NCBI GenBank assembly: GCA_033851915.1
Contig: JAWSVM010000007.1
Coordinates: 124,001 to 188,000, forward strand
DNA: 64,000 bases
Direction of reading: 5' to 3'
From: UBA1672 sp033851915
GTDB taxonomy: Bacteria > Pseudomonadota > Alphaproteobacteria > Micavibrionales > Micavibrionaceae
In this document: positions 62,133-64,000 of the stretch, one piece after another
Position numbering within the stretch: the first letter of the stretch is position 1
Layout: every line of letters begins with the position of its first letter
Translations under genes and position numbers: made by a program
Notes under the pieces: generated by a model
Seen by the model: only the letters and a program-made list of their open reading frames with translations
Databases searched by the model: none
What the model was told of the DNA's origin: nothing

Positions 62133-62771
62133 ATGACGCAATGGATCACTGAAAAAGACTTAATTCCTTACGAAAGCGCTGTGCCGTTCATGGAAAAACG
62201 CATAGCGGATATTCGTGATAAGCAAGGCTCAGAAGGGAACGAGCTGGTCTGGTTGTTGGAACATCCTGCCCTTTATACCGCAGGGACAAGTGCGAAGGAT
62301 GATGATTTACTGGATAATCGCTTTCCTGTTTATAAAACAGGGCGTGGTGGGGAGCATACATATCACGGGCCGGGGCAACGTATTGTATATGTCATGCTGG
62401 ATCTAAAGAAAAGGCAGGGCGGCAAGCCTGATATTCGCGGTTATGTTCGTTTGTTGGAAGAATGGATTATCCGTACGCTTGCTGAATTCGATGTTAAGGG
62501 AGAGCGTCGCGAGGGGCGTGTTGGTATATGGGTGGTGATGCCCGATGGAACCGAAAGTAAAATTGCGGCCATTGGTGTACGTATTCGTAAATGGGTCACT
62601 TATCATGGTATCTCAATCAATGTGAACCCCGATCTATCGCATTTTGAGGGGATTGTCCCGTGCGGCATTGCTGAACATGGCGTGACCAGCTTGCATGTGC
62701 TTGGTAAAGATGTGTCTATGGAGGACTTGGACGCGGCCTTAAAATCTAATTTTAATGATGTTTTTGGGTAA
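62133..62771 (+). CDS. lipB: Octanoyltransferase LipB
   Basis: Transfers octanoate from acyl carrier protein to lipoyl domains, the first step in making protein-bound lipoate. The 212 residues have the signature RGGEHTYHGPGQRIVYVM, the catalytic lysine K143 (SKIAAIGVR) and the acyl-accepting cysteine C177 (GIVPCGI). I take the ATG at 62133 (MTQWITEKDL), as a TTG at 62097 adds residues not typical of the family. Confidence 0.95.
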   Translation: MTQWITEKDLIPYESAVPFMEKRIADIRDKQGSEGNELVWLLEHPALYTAGTSAKDDDLLDNRFPVYKTGRGGEHTYHGPGQRIVYVMLDLKKRQGGKPDIRGYVRLLEEWIIRTLAEFDVKGERREGRVGIWVVMPDGTESKIAAIGVRIRKWVTYHGISINVNPDLSHFEGIVPCGIAEHGVTSLHVLGKDVSMEDLDAALKSNFNDVFG

Positions 62772-62867
62772 TATTTAAGCGCGCTTTACCTTGGATTTGC
62801 ATTATTATTTATTGTGAATTATTATATAGTTATAAAAATTATGTGATGATTAAATAATATTAACGGG

Positions 62868-62877
62868 ATGACGTCAT
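62868..62877. repeat. Palindrome touching a start codon
   Basis: ATGACGTCAT is a perfect 10-base palindrome ending one base before the ATG at 62878, inside the translation start region. Only its position makes it notable; no regulator is known for it here. Confidence 0.3.
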
Positions 62878-63723
62878 ATGTCTGACAACGATCAAAGTAA
62901 TATATTCTCTATTTCAAAGCGGCGCAGGTTGAATTTCTTAAATTCCGAAGAGGGGCAAGAGGTACTTGGTAATGCGTTTGTAAGTGCGCAGTTAGAGCGC
63001 AATAAGCAGCCTTTGACTTTTAGTGAAACAGAAAATCAAAGGCAATATTGCCAATGGCAAATCAGGCTGTTGGATGAGCGCGTGGATAGAGGGTATATCT
63101 CTCAACCTACAGAAATCGAACATGCAAGAGATCAACTGGCGGCGGAAATTCGTGAAATTCGTAATGATTGGCCGAATGCGCAGTGGCGCTTTTTTGTGGA
63201 GCAGGGCGGTGATGTCCCTGTAACTCTATATGCAAGTAGCCGCAAAGAGCTTAAGGCTCATGTTGAGGGTATGCGTAGTGATTGGAAAGATCAGATATCA
63301 GAGCGACAAGCCGAGGATGAAGAATTTGATGTAATGCAGTCAAAACATTCTTTGGAGAGTGATATTTTTGATGTTGAAAATACATCTTTTAAAATCTGGA
63401 ACGAGAGAGAGCAAATTCAGAACATTGTTGATGAATTTTTGAAGTCCTCAGTAGAGAATGGGCTGCTCAGTTCTTCAATTGTTACTAGAATAAAGAAATT
63501 TTTTGATACAGGTATTGAAGGTATGCACGCTGTTGCCATGGAGCATATCAAAAATTTGCACAATAATGATCGTTTGGATGAATGCCATGAGGCCATTGAT
63601 TGGGGCGTAGAGAATAATCATTTAACTGAATTTGAGGCAGCAAGTCTGCGTGAAGGTAAAATACCGTCGTCGGAACATGTTCAAGGTGTGCCTGATCTGG
63701 ATCCGGATGAGCCATCTGTCTAG
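62878..63723 (+). CDS. Unknown acidic helical protein
   Basis: The 281 residues are not recognised. No signal or membrane helix. It is charged, with predicted long helices (EIEHARDQLAAEIREIRNDW, KELKAHVEGMRSDWKDQ) and a C-terminal helical part (ECHEAIDWGVENNHLTEFEA). A coiled-coil or scaffold role is possible but unsupported. GGGA lies nine bases before the ATG. It overlaps the convergent amidohydrolase stop by four bases. Confidence 0.7.
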   Translation: MSDNDQSNIFSISKRRRLNFLNSEEGQEVLGNAFVSAQLERNKQPLTFSETENQRQYCQWQIRLLDERVDRGYISQPTEIEHARDQLAAEIREIRNDWPNAQWRFFVEQGGDVPVTLYASSRKELKAHVEGMRSDWKDQISERQAEDEEFDVMQSKHSLESDIFDVENTSFKIWNEREQIQNIVDEFLKSSVENGLLSSSIVTRIKKFFDTGIEGMHAVAMEHIKNLHNNDRLDECHEAIDWGVENNHLTEFEAASLREGKIPSSEHVQGVPDLDPDEPSV

Positions 63724-64000
63724 TCTGCTGCTATACTGGTGAGTTTGCTTTGTGCGAAAGCGGTGCAAAAGCGGATCATTTCGGTGCAATCATTTTTAAT
63801 AACATCAAAGTTGCGGGTTTTATCGCCCGTTTTTTCATTCATATATAAACTGCGATTGATTTCGATTTGGACGCTGTTTTTTCCGCGCGTTGGTTGTGCG
63901 TAACGGGAGATCAATTCCACCCCTTTAAACGGATCATTAATCGTAACGCGGTATCCTTTACTGCGCCAGAAGTCGCGTAATTCATAAAGAAAATCCCGAC
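63720..64000 (-). CDS. N-formylglutamate amidohydrolase-like protein, cut by the window edge
   Basis: Only the last 93 or so residues are inside the window; the frame continues past the right edge without a start. NDPFKGVELISRYAQPTRGK and SVQIEINRSLYMNEKTGDKT match the C-terminal metal-binding part of the FGase family, which releases formate from N-formylglutamate in histidine breakdown and includes many relatives of unknown substrate. Confidence 0.85.
   Translation of the reverse strand, partial: RDFLYELRDFWRSKGYRVTINDPFKGVELISRYAQPTRGKNSVQIEINRSLYMNEKTGDKTRNFDVIKNDCTEMIRFCTAFAQSKLTSIAAD

Noticed and set aside
1..64000. Prophage, insertion sequence, CRISPR array or secretion-toxin island
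   Set aside because: No integrase, transposase, phage structural gene, Cas gene or regularly spaced repeat was seen; gene content is housekeeping with scattered unknowns.

Overview
The window is ordinary, gene-dense chromosome from an alphaproteobacterium, with moderately AT-leaning DNA. I see no prophage, insertion sequence, CRISPR array or rRNA. The assignment rests on several observations: a C4-pathway 5-aminolevulinate synthase (hemA); the run grpE - dnaK - dnaJ - dapB with nth nearby; rph-rdgB-hemW pointing away from grpE; xseB-ispA next to dxs; ispH next to rnhA; a fused malic enzyme/phosphotransacetylase; and the C-terminal tail of the long alphaproteobacterial helicase family. LPS-type genes (gmhA, a family 9 glycosyltransferase) and a YjfB-like motility protein fit a Gram-negative, probably motile cell. 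I cannot fix the order from sequence alone; a deep, free-living or epibiotic lineage such as Micavibrionales is possible but only a guess.

Layout. 1-4.7 kb: edge-truncated pentapeptide-repeat protein, uvrC, a bactofilin. 4.0-11.9 kb: DNA repair (nth, ogt), dapB, and a chaperone block on the minus strand (grpE, an unknown 135-residue protein with its own very good promoter, dnaK, a small extra J-domain protein, dnaJ), preceded by a secreted unknown where hrcA often sits. 12.1-14.6 kb: rph-rdgB-hemW. 14.6-21.2 kb: mostly exported or membrane unknowns around a helicase-tail fragment, a Rap1a-like protein, a permease and a polyprenyl synthase. 21.3-34 kb: pyruvate phosphate dikinase, YgfZ, glycosyltransferase, peptide-binding protein, macro-domain protein, two PfkB sugar/nucleoside kinases around a TetR regulator, and hemA. 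34-41 kb: small motility-like protein, a zincin-family protein with no zinc ligands, a large secreted unknown, htpG, pdxH, a 17-kDa-type lipoprotein, a 493-residue unknown. 41-54.9 kb: fabI, thioesterase, aroC, sppA, HAD phosphatase, dxs, ispA, xseB, gmhA, ispH, rnhA. 55-64 kb: PBP1A, mgtE, maeB, tRNA-Leu(GAG), lipB, an unknown, and an edge-truncated N-formylglutamate amidohydrolase.

How the genes fit together. Isoprenoid supply is spread over the window (dxs, ispH, ispA and a long-chain prenyl synthase). Protein quality control is strong (DnaK-GrpE-DnaJ, HtpG, SppA). Envelope building (bactofilin, PBP1A, gmhA, glycosyltransferase, fabI) and cofactor synthesis (hemA, hemW, lipB, pdxH) make up most of the rest.

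No stretch longer than 300 bases lacks a gene. I did not find a clear new multi-gene system. The best leads are single-gene oddities: the headless helicase tail, two zincin-like proteins with broken active sites, a PfkB kinase with a lost anion hole, and the unknown protein with a consensus promoter inside the chaperone block.
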